Assembly (NCBI RefSeq): GCF_016735675.1
Contig: NZ_JAERSG010000003.1
Span: 372,001-436,000 of the forward strand
Direction: 5' to 3'
Length of the DNA: 64,000 nt
Source of the DNA: Nocardioides baculatus
GTDB taxonomy: Bacteria; Actinomycetota; Actinomycetes; Propionibacteriales; Nocardioidaceae
Part shown: piece after piece, positions 18,457-25,690 of the stretch
How the letters are laid out: every line of letters begins with the position of its first letter
Numbering within the stretch: the first letter of the stretch is position 1
The notes under the pieces: model-generated
Databases searched by the model: none
Told to the model about the DNA's origin: nothing
The model's input: only the letters and a program-made list of their open reading frames with translations
Position numbers and translations under genes: made by a program

Positions 18457-19307
18457 TGGACCGGGGACTCCTCGGCGAGCCGGCTCGTCTCGGCCGCGAC
18501 GTCGAAGTCGGCCTTCGGCCACTGCAGGTCGAGCCCGCGCAGGGTGTCGAGGAGCAGCTGGGCGACCGCGAGGTTGCGGTACCACTTCTTGTCGGACGGG
18601 ATCACGTGCCACGGCGCCACCTGCGTGCTGGTCCGCTCGAGCACGACTTCGTACGCCTCGCGGTACTTCGGCCAGAACGCGCGCTCGTCGAGGTCACCGG
18701 GGTTGTACTTCCAGTGCTTGTCCGGGTTGGCGAGCCGCTCCCCGAGGCGGGCCTTCTGCTCGTCGGCGCTGATGTGGAGCATGCACTTGATGATCGAGTA
18801 GCCCTCGGCGACCAGTCGCGCCTCGAACTCGTTGATCGCGCCGTAGCGGCGCTCGATCTCCTCGGGCTCGGCGAAGCCCCGGACCTTGGCGATCAGGACG
18901 TCCTCGTAGTGCGAGCGGTCGAAGACGCCGATGTAGCCGGCCGGCGGGAGGCCCTTCTCGATGCGCCACAGGAAGTCGTGCGACCGCTCCTCGTCGGTCG
19001 GCGCCTTGAAGCTGGTGATCCGCACCCCCTGCGGGTCGACGAGCCCGATCGTGTGGCGCAGCACGCCGCCCTTGCCGCTCGTGTCCATCCCCTGGAGCAC
19101 CAGCAGCACGCGACGCTCGCTGTCGATCGTCCGCTCGGCCCACAGCCGTTCCTGGAGGTCGGCGAGCTCGCCGCCCATCGCGTAGAGCGCTGCCTTGCCG
19201 TCGGTCTTCTTCCCGTCGAAGCCCGGGGCCGCGTCGGTCTCGATGGCGGTCAGGTCGACCGGGCCCGGCGGCAGGCGGAGGGCGTTGGCGATCGCGGAGG
19301 ACGTCAT
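18453..19307 (-). CDS. ppk2: Polyphosphate kinase 2 family
   Basis: A 284-residue PPK2-family nucleotide kinase using polyphosphate to phosphorylate nucleoside mono- or diphosphates. Walker A is LQGMDTSGKGG, Walker B the FDRSHYEDVL strand, and the lid region carries ER.YGAINEFE; GHWKYNPGD-like and WHVIPSDKKWYR segments complete the family pattern. Only one catalytic domain is present, so it is the short PPK2 class. ATG at 19307 is preferred over one eight codons upstream. Heads the overlapping group ppk2, HipA-like, DUF3037 and alkD-like. Confidence 0.92.
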   Translation of the reverse strand: MTSSAIANALRLPPGPVDLTAIETDAAPGFDGKKTDGKAALYAMGGELADLQERLWAERTIDSERRVLLVLQGMDTSGKGGVLRHTIGLVDPQGVRITSFKAPTDEERSHDFLWRIEKGLPPAGYIGVFDRSHYEDVLIAKVRGFAEPEEIERRYGAINEFEARLVAEGYSIIKCMLHISADEQKARLGERLANPDKHWKYNPGDLDERAFWPKYREAYEVVLERTSTQVAPWHVIPSDKKWYRNLAVAQLLLDTLRGLDLQWPKADFDVAAETSRLAEESPVQ

Positions 19308-19338
19308 GGGCACATCATGGCCCACGCACACGCAGTGA

Positions 19339-20067
19339 TCAGCCCAGCACGCGGCGTACGTCGAGGGTGCAGCCGATCACCGTCGCCGTCGTGCCGTCAC
19401 GCTGCGGCTCGTCGAACCAGGTGCCGCGCGCGAATCCAACCTTGTCGAGGATCCGCAAGGACGCGGCGTTGGCGTGGTCGGGGGCCGCGAAGTACGCCGA
19501 GGCGTCCGGGAAGCGCTGCCGCGCACGCACCATCCAGGTCCACAGGATGCGCGCCCCGAGACCGCGGCCGACCCACGCCGGCTCCCCGACCACGTAGTCC
19601 AGCCCGATCGCATCGGGGTCTGGCGTGAGCAGCGCGACGTCGGGGTAGTCACGGATCCGGTAGTCCTGCACGAACCCGACGGAGTACCCGTTGACGTCGG
19701 CGACCCACATCCGCGTGGGAGTGGTGCCGTCGACCCGAGGTCCGTACCTGGCAACGACCTGCTCGTCGCCCGGGTTCCCGTCGTTCCCCCACCAGCGCCG
19801 CACGTGGTCCTCGCGGAGCCACCGGCCGAGGATCGGTAGGTCGCCGCGGGCCATGGAGCGCAGGACGATCCGTTGATCGGGCTCCACGACGAACCGCTTC
19901 ACCTCGCCCGACAGGTCCTCGGCGACGGGATCCCCCGGCACCGCTTCCGCGACCCGCGCGGCCGCAGCCGCCCAGGACTCCCCCGGCCGCGCGGCGCCGG
20001 TCAGCTCGCGCCCCCCATGGCGTACGACGACCGGGACGGGGTCGGCCCCCTCAGTGCGCGAGGGCAC
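19339..20067 (-). CDS. GNAT acetyltransferase, AAC(6')/IucB-like
   Basis: A 242-residue protein whose C-terminal 170 residues form a GNAT domain of the AAC(6')-Ib/IucB type: WLREDHVRRWWGND, GLDYVVGEPAWVGRGLG as the acetyl-CoA loop, and ANAASLRILDKVGF. The first about 60 residues are an extra segment of unclear fold. The substrate may be an aminoglycoside-like or hydroxylamine compound; neither is supported by neighbours. GTG start at 20067 lies inside the end of the phosphoribosyltransferase gene (17-nt overlap). Followed after 31 nt by ppk2. Confidence 0.78.
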   Translation of the reverse strand: MPSRTEGADPVPVVVRHGGRELTGAARPGESWAAAAARVAEAVPGDPVAEDLSGEVKRFVVEPDQRIVLRSMARGDLPILGRWLREDHVRRWWGNDGNPGDEQVVARYGPRVDGTTPTRMWVADVNGYSVGFVQDYRIRDYPDVALLTPDPDAIGLDYVVGEPAWVGRGLGARILWTWMVRARQRFPDASAYFAAPDHANAASLRILDKVGFARGTWFDEPQRDGTTATVIGCTLDVRRVLG

Positions 20068-20539
20068 CCGGGACGACCGGCGGCAGGACGGACCACGGAA
20101 AGTCGATCCACTGCTCCGTGCGGCGCCAGGCGTAGTCGGGCTTGATCACCGACTGCGGCTTCTCGTAGATCACCACGGTGCGGGCCTCGAGCACGTGACC
20201 CTCGCAGAACTGGTGGACGAGCTCGAGCGTCCGTCCGGTGTCGGCCACGTCGTCGGCGATCAGGACCGTGAGCCCGGACAGGTCCACGCGGGCCGGTGTG
20301 GGCGGCAGCATGATCGGCACGTCGAGGCGCTGGTCGACGCCGGTGTAGAACTCCACGTTGATGACCGACAGGTTCTTCACGCCGAGGGCGTAGCCGAGGC
20401 CCATCCCGAGGGCCAGCCCGCCGCGTGCGATCGACAGGATCATGTCTGGCGCGAACCCGGAGTCCGCCACCTCCTGGGCCAGCTCCCGGGTGGCGGTGCC
20501 GAACATCTCGTAGGTCAGGACCTCGCGCTCGCTGCTCAC
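20051..20539 (-). CDS. Purine-type phosphoribosyltransferase
   Basis: A 162-residue type I PRTase. The PRPP loop is VLIADDVADTGRTL, preceded by SIARGGLALG (pyrophosphate loop) and followed by EKPQSVIKPDYAW. The pattern is that of hypoxanthine/xanthine-guanine salvage enzymes (Gpt/Hpt-like), but base specificity cannot be read from sequence alone. GTG start. Encoded between recX and the GNAT gene in the same direction. Confidence 0.83.
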   Translation of the reverse strand: MSSEREVLTYEMFGTATRELAQEVADSGFAPDMILSIARGGLALGMGLGYALGVKNLSVINVEFYTGVDQRLDVPIMLPPTPARVDLSGLTVLIADDVADTGRTLELVHQFCEGHVLEARTVVIYEKPQSVIKPDYAWRRTEQWIDFPWSVLPPVVPGALAH

Positions 20540-20584
20540 GTGCCCATCCCACCAGAGGTCGGTGTCGGGCCGGAAGGGGGCGGT

Positions 20585-21307
20585 TCAGAAGTCGGGGTGC
20601 GGCTCGTCGAGCTCCTCGTCCTGCTCGCCGAGCGCCTCCCGGACCACCGAGAACGCCAGCCCGGCGGCGTAGCCCTTGCGGGCCAGCATCCCGGCGAGCC
20701 GCCGGGTCGCGACCTGGCGGTCGAGGCTCGCCATCGAGCGCATCTTCTTGTCGACCAGCGCACGGGCGGCGGCCCTCTGGTCGTCCTCGTCGATCTGCTC
20801 GAGCGCCTCCTTGGCCTCCTCGTCGCCGATGCCCTTGCGGCGCAGCTCCTGCGCCAGCGCGCGGGGTGCGAGCCCGCGACTGCGGTGCCGGCTCTCCACC
20901 CACTGGCGGGCGTAGGCCGAGTCGTCGATCAGCCCGACCTCGGTGAACCGGTCGAGCAGCTCGGCGGCGACCTCCTCGGGCACCTCGCGCTTGGCCAGCT
21001 TGTCGGCGAGCTCCTTGCGGGTGCGCGCCTGGCCGGTCAGCGAGTCGAGCACGATCGTCCGGGCGACACCTTCGGGATCGGCCTCGACCTCGGCCGCCGC
21101 GGCGGCCTGCCGCGCCTCCCGGGCCTCGGCCCGCTCGGCGAAGGTCTTCGAGCGACCCCGACCGCCGCGCTTCTTGCCACGACGCTCGCGTGGCGCATCC
21201 GAGGTCGGTGCCACCGCGTGGGGCGTGGATGGGGTCTCCCCCACCCACGCCTTCACGCCGAGGCTGACGTCACCGGCCCAGTCGGGGGCCGGGCGCGACT
21301 CCGACAT
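20585..21307 (-). CDS. recX: Regulatory protein RecX
   Basis: Inhibits and modulates RecA filaments. The 240 residues comprise an unusually long basic, Ala/Arg-rich N-terminal extension (about 1-80) followed by the standard three RecX three-helix repeats: LDSLTGQARTRKELADKL, then DDSAYARQWVESRHRSRGLAPR and the C-terminal KGYAAGLAFSVVREAL. Most RecX proteins are 150-170 residues, so the extension is notable. The ATG overlaps the recA stop by one base, the classical recA-recX arrangement. Confidence 0.95.
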   Translation of the reverse strand: MSESRPAPDWAGDVSLGVKAWVGETPSTPHAVAPTSDAPRERRGKKRGGRGRSKTFAERAEAREARQAAAAAEVEADPEGVARTIVLDSLTGQARTRKELADKLAKREVPEEVAAELLDRFTEVGLIDDSAYARQWVESRHRSRGLAPRALAQELRRKGIGDEEAKEALEQIDEDDQRAAARALVDKKMRSMASLDRQVATRRLAGMLARKGYAAGLAFSVVREALGEQDEELDEPHPDF

Positions 21308-22359
21308 CAGAAGTCGTTGACCCCGATGGGCTCGTCGCTCAGGTCGTCGGCGGGCTTGTCGACGGCGGGAGTGACGCCGAGCTTCTCCAGGATCAGCTTC
21401 TCGATCTCGTTGGCGAGGTCGGGGTTGTCCTTGAGGAAGTTGCGGGAGTTCTCCTTGCCCTGGCCGAGCTGGTCGCCCTCGTAGGTGTACCAGGCGCCGG
21501 CCTTGCGGATGATGCCTGCCTCGACACCGACGTCGATCAGGCCGCCCTCGCGGCTGATGCCCTTGCCGTACATGATGTCGAACTCCGCCTGCTTGAACGG
21601 CGGGGCCACCTTGTTCTTGACGACCTTGACGCGGGTGCGGTTGCCGACCATGTCGGTGCCGTCCTTGAGCGTCTCGATGCGGCGCACGTCGAGGCGCACC
21701 GAGGAGTAGAACTTCAGCGCGCGACCACCGGTGGTGGTCTCGGGCGAGCCGAACATCACGCCGATCTTCTCGCGCAGCTGGTTGATGAAGATGGCCGTGG
21801 TGCCGGAGTTGTTGAGGGCACCGGTCATCTTGCGGAGCGCCTGGCTCATCAGGCGGGCCTGGAGGCCGACGTGGCTGTCGCCCATCTCGCCCTCGATCTC
21901 GGCACGGGGCACGAGCGCCGCGACGGAGTCGATGACGATCAGCGACAGCGCGCCGGAGCGGATCAGCATGTCGGCGATCTCGAGCGCCTGCTCACCGGAG
22001 TCGGGCTGGGAGACCAGGAGGGCGTCGGTGTCGACGCCGAGGTTCTTCGCGTAGTCGGGGTCGAGCGCGTGCTCGGCGTCGATGAAGGCGACGATGCCGC
22101 CGGCCGCCTGGGCGCTGGCCACCGCGTGGAGGGCGACCGTCGTCTTTCCGGAGGACTCCGGACCGTAGATCTCGACGACCCGGCCGCGCGGCAGGCCGCC
22201 CAGGCCGAGGGCCACGTCGAGGGCGATCGACCCGGTGGGGATCACCTCGAGCGGGGCACGCGTCTCGTCGCCCAGTCGCATGACCGAGCCCTTGCCGAAC
22301 TGCTTCTCCACCTGTGCGAGGGCGGCGTCGAGGGCCTTCTCGCGGTCTGCTCCAGCCAT
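21307..22359 (-). CDS. recA: Recombinase RecA
   Basis: A 350-residue RecA without intein. Walker A is GPESSGKTT near 66-74, loop L1/L2 regions include [19 protein letters not shown] and [20 protein letters not shown], and the C-terminus is acidic ([11 protein letters not shown]). It drives homologous recombination and LexA cleavage. The upstream region has a LexA-type SOS box and a RecA-NDp-like promoter. Cotranscribed with recX. Confidence 0.99.
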   Translation of the reverse strand: MAGADREKALDAALAQVEKQFGKGSVMRLGDETRAPLEVIPTGSIALDVALGLGGLPRGRVVEIYGPESSGKTTVALHAVASAQAAGGIVAFIDAEHALDPDYAKNLGVDTDALLVSQPDSGEQALEIADMLIRSGALSLIVIDSVAALVPRAEIEGEMGDSHVGLQARLMSQALRKMTGALNNSGTTAIFINQLREKIGVMFGSPETTTGGRALKFYSSVRLDVRRIETLKDGTDMVGNRTRVKVVKNKVAPPFKQAEFDIMYGKGISREGGLIDVGVEAGIIRKAGAWYTYEGDQLGQGKENSRNFLKDNPDLANEIEKLILEKLGVTPAVDKPADDLSDEPIGVNDF

Positions 22360-22401
22360 TGCTGTGTCCCGTTCTCTCGTCGTTGTGTCGGTACGTCTGC
22401 G

Positions 22402-22423
22402 ACGCTAGGGCGAGCCACTGACA
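22402..22423 (-). promoter_or_regulatory. RecA-NDp-type (PafBC/ClpR) promoter of recA
   Basis: Reading leftwards, TGTCAGTGG (22423-22415) is followed after 7 nt by TAGCGT (22407-22402). This matches the LexA-independent RecA-NDp promoter of mycobacterial DNA-damage genes, in which TTGTCAGTG stands in place of a -35 box. It lies 43 nt before the recA ATG. Confidence 0.75.
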
Positions 22424-22448
22424 GTCCCTGATCAGGACCGTCCGATGC

Positions 22449-22457
22449 TGTGGACAA
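22449..22457 (-). promoter_or_regulatory. DnaA-box-like 9-mer
   Basis: TTGTCCACA on the reverse strand matches the actinobacterial DnaA-box consensus exactly, between the two recA control elements. A single box is weak evidence of DnaA binding. Confidence 0.35.
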
Positions 22458-22494
22458 CCTCGCCCGGCGTCGTACCTGTGGACGCACAGTAGCC

Positions 22495-22508
22495 CGAACA
22501 GGTGTTCG
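22495..22508. promoter_or_regulatory. LexA SOS box upstream of recA
   Basis: CGAACAGGTGTTCG has the GAAC-N4-GTTC form with one further symmetric pair each side, the Gram-positive LexA operator. It is 136 bp upstream of the recA ATG and 55 bp after the stop of the MFS gene. Confidence 0.85.
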
Positions 22509-22562
22509 ATGTAGCGTTCGGACGCGGCGTGTCGCAGGCGTGTTGCGGCGAGCCGGAGCGGC

Positions 22563-23825
22563 TCAGTCGCGCACCCGGACGAGCACACCGGCGGCCACCA
22601 CGGACAACGCCAGGAGCTCGGCGACGACCGACAGCGCGGAGTAGCCCAGCCAGCCCACGATCACCCCGGCCAGTGCTCCTCCGCCGGCGGCGGTGAGCGC
22701 CATGGCCATGTCGGAGGTGCCCTGGACGTCCGTACGCGCCGAGATCGGGGTCCGGTCGGCGATGACGGTCGAGGCGGCCACGGTGGCGAACGACCAGCCG
22801 AGGCCGAGCAGGAAGAGACCGGACGTGATCTCCCACGACGTGCCTTCGGGCGAGACGGCGCACAGCGAGAGCGCCACCAGCAGCAGCACCCCGCCCGCGA
22901 CGAGGACGGGGCTGCGACCGAACCGGTCGGCCGCCCAGCCGACGACCGGCGAGAAGGCGAACATGCCGAGCACGTGGATCGAGATGACGAAGCCGATGAC
23001 CTCGAGGTGCGCGCCGCCGTGCTCCATGTGGAGCGGGGTCATGATCATCACGGTCACCATCGCCGCGTGGGCGCACGCCATGCCCACCACGGCGGCCCCG
23101 ACGGCCGGCACCGCGCGCACCACGTCGACGAAGCGCGCCCACGACCCTCCGCGCGCCTGGACGCCCGTGGTCGGTGTGACCCCGGCCGCGGCCTGGGCCA
23201 CGAGCAACGGATCGGGACGCAGCCGCACCCACACCCAGCCGGCGGTGACGACCAGGACGACGGCACCGATGGCGAACCCGCCGGTCAGCTCCGGGATGCC
23301 GATGGCCCGTCCCGCAGAGCCACCGACGCCGATCAGGTTGGGACCGGCCACGGCTCCGATCGTGCTCGCCCACACGACGAGCGACAGCGCCCGCGCGCGG
23401 TGCGCCTCCGTCGCGAGGTCGGTCGCGGCGTAGCGCGAGCCGGTGTTGACCGCCGTGGTCGCGCCCAGCAGCAGCGAGCCGAGCAGCAGGACCACCATCG
23501 AGCCCAGGACGCCGGCGACCACCGCGAGCACCGCGCCCGACGCTCCGACCAGGTAGCCGGTGACCAGGCCGACCCGGCGACCGCGTCGTCGCATCACCCG
23601 CGCCAGTCCGTAGGCCGCTGCCGCGGTGCCGAGCACCTGGCAGGTCTGTGCGAGCCCGGCCAGTGTGTCGCTGCCGGAGATGTCGCGGGCGAGCAACGAG
23701 GAGGTGGTCACCCCGATCGTGACGCCCACCGCTCCGACGGCCTGGGACACCAGCAGCGTGCGGACGGTGTGGCGCTGCACCGCCTCGAGGTCGAGGTCGG
23801 CCGCCAGCGTGACGGGGCCGGTCAC
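22563..23825 (-). CDS. MFS transporter
   Basis: A 420-residue major facilitator with about 12 hydrophobic segments. The cytoplasmic loop motif after TM2 is degenerate (YGLARVMRRRGRRVG) and repeated as GWAADRFGRSP in the second half, supporting an intact two-half carrier. Substrate is unknown; drug/proton antiport is the default family assignment. GTG start at 23825 overlaps the DUF3046 stop (GTGA). In Mycobacterium DUF3046 adjoins recA directly; here this gene is between them. Confidence 0.85.
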   Translation of the reverse strand: MTGPVTLAADLDLEAVQRHTVRTLLVSQAVGAVGVTIGVTTSSLLARDISGSDTLAGLAQTCQVLGTAAAAYGLARVMRRRGRRVGLVTGYLVGASGAVLAVVAGVLGSMVVLLLGSLLLGATTAVNTGSRYAATDLATEAHRARALSLVVWASTIGAVAGPNLIGVGGSAGRAIGIPELTGGFAIGAVVLVVTAGWVWVRLRPDPLLVAQAAAGVTPTTGVQARGGSWARFVDVVRAVPAVGAAVVGMACAHAAMVTVMIMTPLHMEHGGAHLEVIGFVISIHVLGMFAFSPVVGWAADRFGRSPVLVAGGVLLLVALSLCAVSPEGTSWEITSGLFLLGLGWSFATVAASTVIADRTPISARTDVQGTSDMAMALTAAGGGALAGVIVGWLGYSALSVVAELLALSVVAAGVLVRVRD

Positions 23826-24016
23826 CGCTCGCTGTCCGGGAGCTCGAGCTGGCGGCGCACCGCCGCCCAGACCTCCTTGGGAGGCATGCCGGCGTCGAGC
23901 GCCTCCCGGGTCGTCCGGCCGTCGAGGTCGCGCACGACGGTCAGCTCGGCCCACGTGCGGGAGTAGCTGCGGCCGAGGACGTCGTCGAGCCGCGCCCAGA
24001 ACTCGGTGTGCCTCAC
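23822..24016 (-). CDS. DUF3046 family protein
   Basis: A 64-residue protein starting MRHTEFWARLDDVLG and ending LPDSER, matching DUF3046, the small actinobacterial protein next to recA (Rv2738c in M. tuberculosis). The W-x-A-x-L.x.D pattern and the GxxPKEVWxAV element are clear. No function is known. It overlaps both neighbours by four bases. Confidence 0.9.
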   Translation of the reverse strand: MRHTEFWARLDDVLGRSYSRTWAELTVVRDLDGRTTREALDAGMPPKEVWAAVRRQLELPDSER

Positions 24017-24636
24017 GGGGACACCCCATCACGGACCGCCGACAGCTCGAGCCAGGTCTCCCCGCGCGAGCCCGCGACCCCCGACCGCACGGACACCTCC
24101 GACCACCCCGAGGAGACCACCGTGGTGTGCAGCGCCGGCGCCTGCCAGTAGGTGAAGTGCCGCGGGTTGCGGATCGAGCCGTGGGTCGACCAGCCCTCAC
24201 CGTCGCCCTCCTTGAGCGAGACGCGCAGCACCCCGCCGGGACGCGTCACCTCGGCCAGCCGGGCCAGGACGGTCGGCAGGTCGTCGCGCCGCACGTGCAG
24301 CAGCGAGGCGTTGGCCCACACCGCGTCGCACGGACCCTCCGGCGAGGACAGGTCGTCCACGAGCGGGTCGAGGAGGTCGCACGCCTCGCCCTGCGAGCGG
24401 AGCAGCTCGACGAAGCCGGGGGTGACGTCCGTACGCCGCACGCGCAGGCCCAGCGACTCCATCAGCCGCGCGTCCCGTCCGCCGCCGGACCCGATCTCCA
24501 GCACCCGTGCACCCGGGCCGAGGAGGTCGACGAACGCCTCGATGTCGGCGCGGACCGAGTCGGGCAGCACCGGCCCGTTGGCGACGTACGCCGCCGCGTC
24601 GAGGTCGTAGGCGCGGACGGTGTCGTCGTCCCTCAT
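24013..24636 (-). CDS. SAM-dependent class I methyltransferase
   Basis: A 207-residue methyltransferase. Motif I is RVLEIGSGGGRDARLM near 44-59; motif II and post I (VRRTDVTPGFVELL) and motif IV (CDAVWANASLLHV) follow, with motif V/VI LRPGG-like TRPGGVLRVSLKEG. The size fits a small-molecule methyltransferase. Substrate unknown. ATG start in the stop codon of the DinB-like gene and stop in the start codon of DUF3046. Confidence 0.87.
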   Translation of the reverse strand: MRDDDTVRAYDLDAAAYVANGPVLPDSVRADIEAFVDLLGPGARVLEIGSGGGRDARLMESLGLRVRRTDVTPGFVELLRSQGEACDLLDPLVDDLSSPEGPCDAVWANASLLHVRRDDLPTVLARLAEVTRPGGVLRVSLKEGDGEGWSTHGSIRNPRHFTYWQAPALHTTVVSSGWSEVSVRSGVAGSRGETWLELSAVRDGVSP

Positions 24637-25163
24637 ACGGCGCCCACGTCGTGGAGGTGGTGGACGACGTCGTGGAGGTGGTAGCTCCCGAGGGTCTCGA
24701 CGGTGAACCGGTCGCCGTTGGAGCGGAGGCCCGGCCGGTCCGACGTCTCGTCGGTGACGGTGGCGTAGATGCCGGCGACGGTGCCCGCGGCCTCGATCAG
24801 CTCGACGGCGACGGTGGCGGCGTCCTGCCCGGCGTAGTCGCTCTCGACGGCCGTGGCGTCCTGGTCCCAGTTGGCGAAGGTCGGCCCGTCCTCGTCGAGC
24901 ATCAGTCGCAGCCGCTGCGCGAACAGGACGTGCACGTCGCGGACGTGGCAGCCGTACTCCAGCGGCGACCACACGTCCGACGCCGGTCGCTCGCCGACGT
25001 CACGGCGCGCGAGCACCTGCGACCAGGTCATCGCGGTGTCGTGGACCAGCCGCGGCAGGTCGGCGAGCCCCTGCGCCGTCGGGTCGAAGCCGCACTCGCC
25101 GCACGACCGCTCGAGGACCCAGGTCCAGTCCTTGGTGTCCGGAGTGATGCCCATGCCGGTCAT
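24633..25163 (-). CDS. DinB-like four-helix protein
   Basis: A 176-residue DinB/MDMPI-type protein (thiol-dependent S-transferase fold). Metal-binding His residues are expected in VHDTAMTWSQVLARR, GCHVRDVHVLFAQRL and YHLHDVVHHLHDV, all visible in order. A CxxC-like CGECG lies near the N-terminus. Activity unknown. I prefer the ATG at 25163; the next Met is three codons later. First gene of the overlapping set running towards recA, divergent from a GNAT gene at 34 bp. Confidence 0.78.
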   Translation of the reverse strand: MTGMGITPDTKDWTWVLERSCGECGFDPTAQGLADLPRLVHDTAMTWSQVLARRDVGERPASDVWSPLEYGCHVRDVHVLFAQRLRLMLDEDGPTFANWDQDATAVESDYAGQDAATVAVELIEAAGTVAGIYATVTDETSDRPGLRSNGDRFTVETLGSYHLHDVVHHLHDVGAV

Positions 25164-25197
25164 CCAACCAGTCACGGCTGCGGGGACAATGCGTGGA

Positions 25198-25677
25198 ATG
25201 GACATCCGCCGCGCTCTTCCCGCCGACCTGCCCGCGGTCGCCGAGATCTACGGGCGCGAGGCGCGCGAAGGCCACGCGACGTTCGACCACGAGCCGCGCC
25301 CGATGGAGTTCTGGGAGGACAAGCTCGCCGGCGACGACCACTTCCTCGTCGCCGAGGACGAGGGGATCGTGGTCGGCTGGGTCTCCTCGGCGCCCTACCG
25401 GCCCAAGCCGGCCTATCGCCACACGAGGGAGACGACGGTCTACGTCGCGCCCGGCCACCAGGGCCTCGGCGCGGGCCGGCGGATGTACGACGCCCTGCTG
25501 GCGTTGCTGCGCTCGGACGGGGTGCACGCGGTCGTGGCCGGCGTCGCCCTCCCCAACCCGGCGAGCCAACGCCTGCACGAGGCGTGCGGTTTCGAGCAGG
25601 TGGGCGTGATGCGCCAGGTGGGCCGCAAGTTCGACCGGTGGATCGACCTGGCGTGGTACTCGCGGGTGCTGGACTGA
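25198..25677 (+). CDS. GNAT N-acetyltransferase, phosphinothricin acetyltransferase-like
   Basis: A 159-residue GNAT of the Pat/Bar/MddA group: MDIRRALPADLPAVAEIYG at the start, the acetyl-CoA loop APGHQGLGAGRRMYDAL, and YVAPGHQGLG preceded by RPKPAYRHTRETTVY, a segment typical of this group. It may acetylate phosphinothricin-like amino acids, or methionine sulfone/sulfoximine as PitA/MddA enzymes do. ATG with GACAAT 7 nt before it. Confidence 0.85.
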   Translation: MDIRRALPADLPAVAEIYGREAREGHATFDHEPRPMEFWEDKLAGDDHFLVAEDEGIVVGWVSSAPYRPKPAYRHTRETTVYVAPGHQGLGAGRRMYDALLALLRSDGVHAVVAGVALPNPASQRLHEACGFEQVGVMRQVGRKFDRWIDLAWYSRVLD

Positions 25678-25690
25678 GCCAGGTCGAGGG

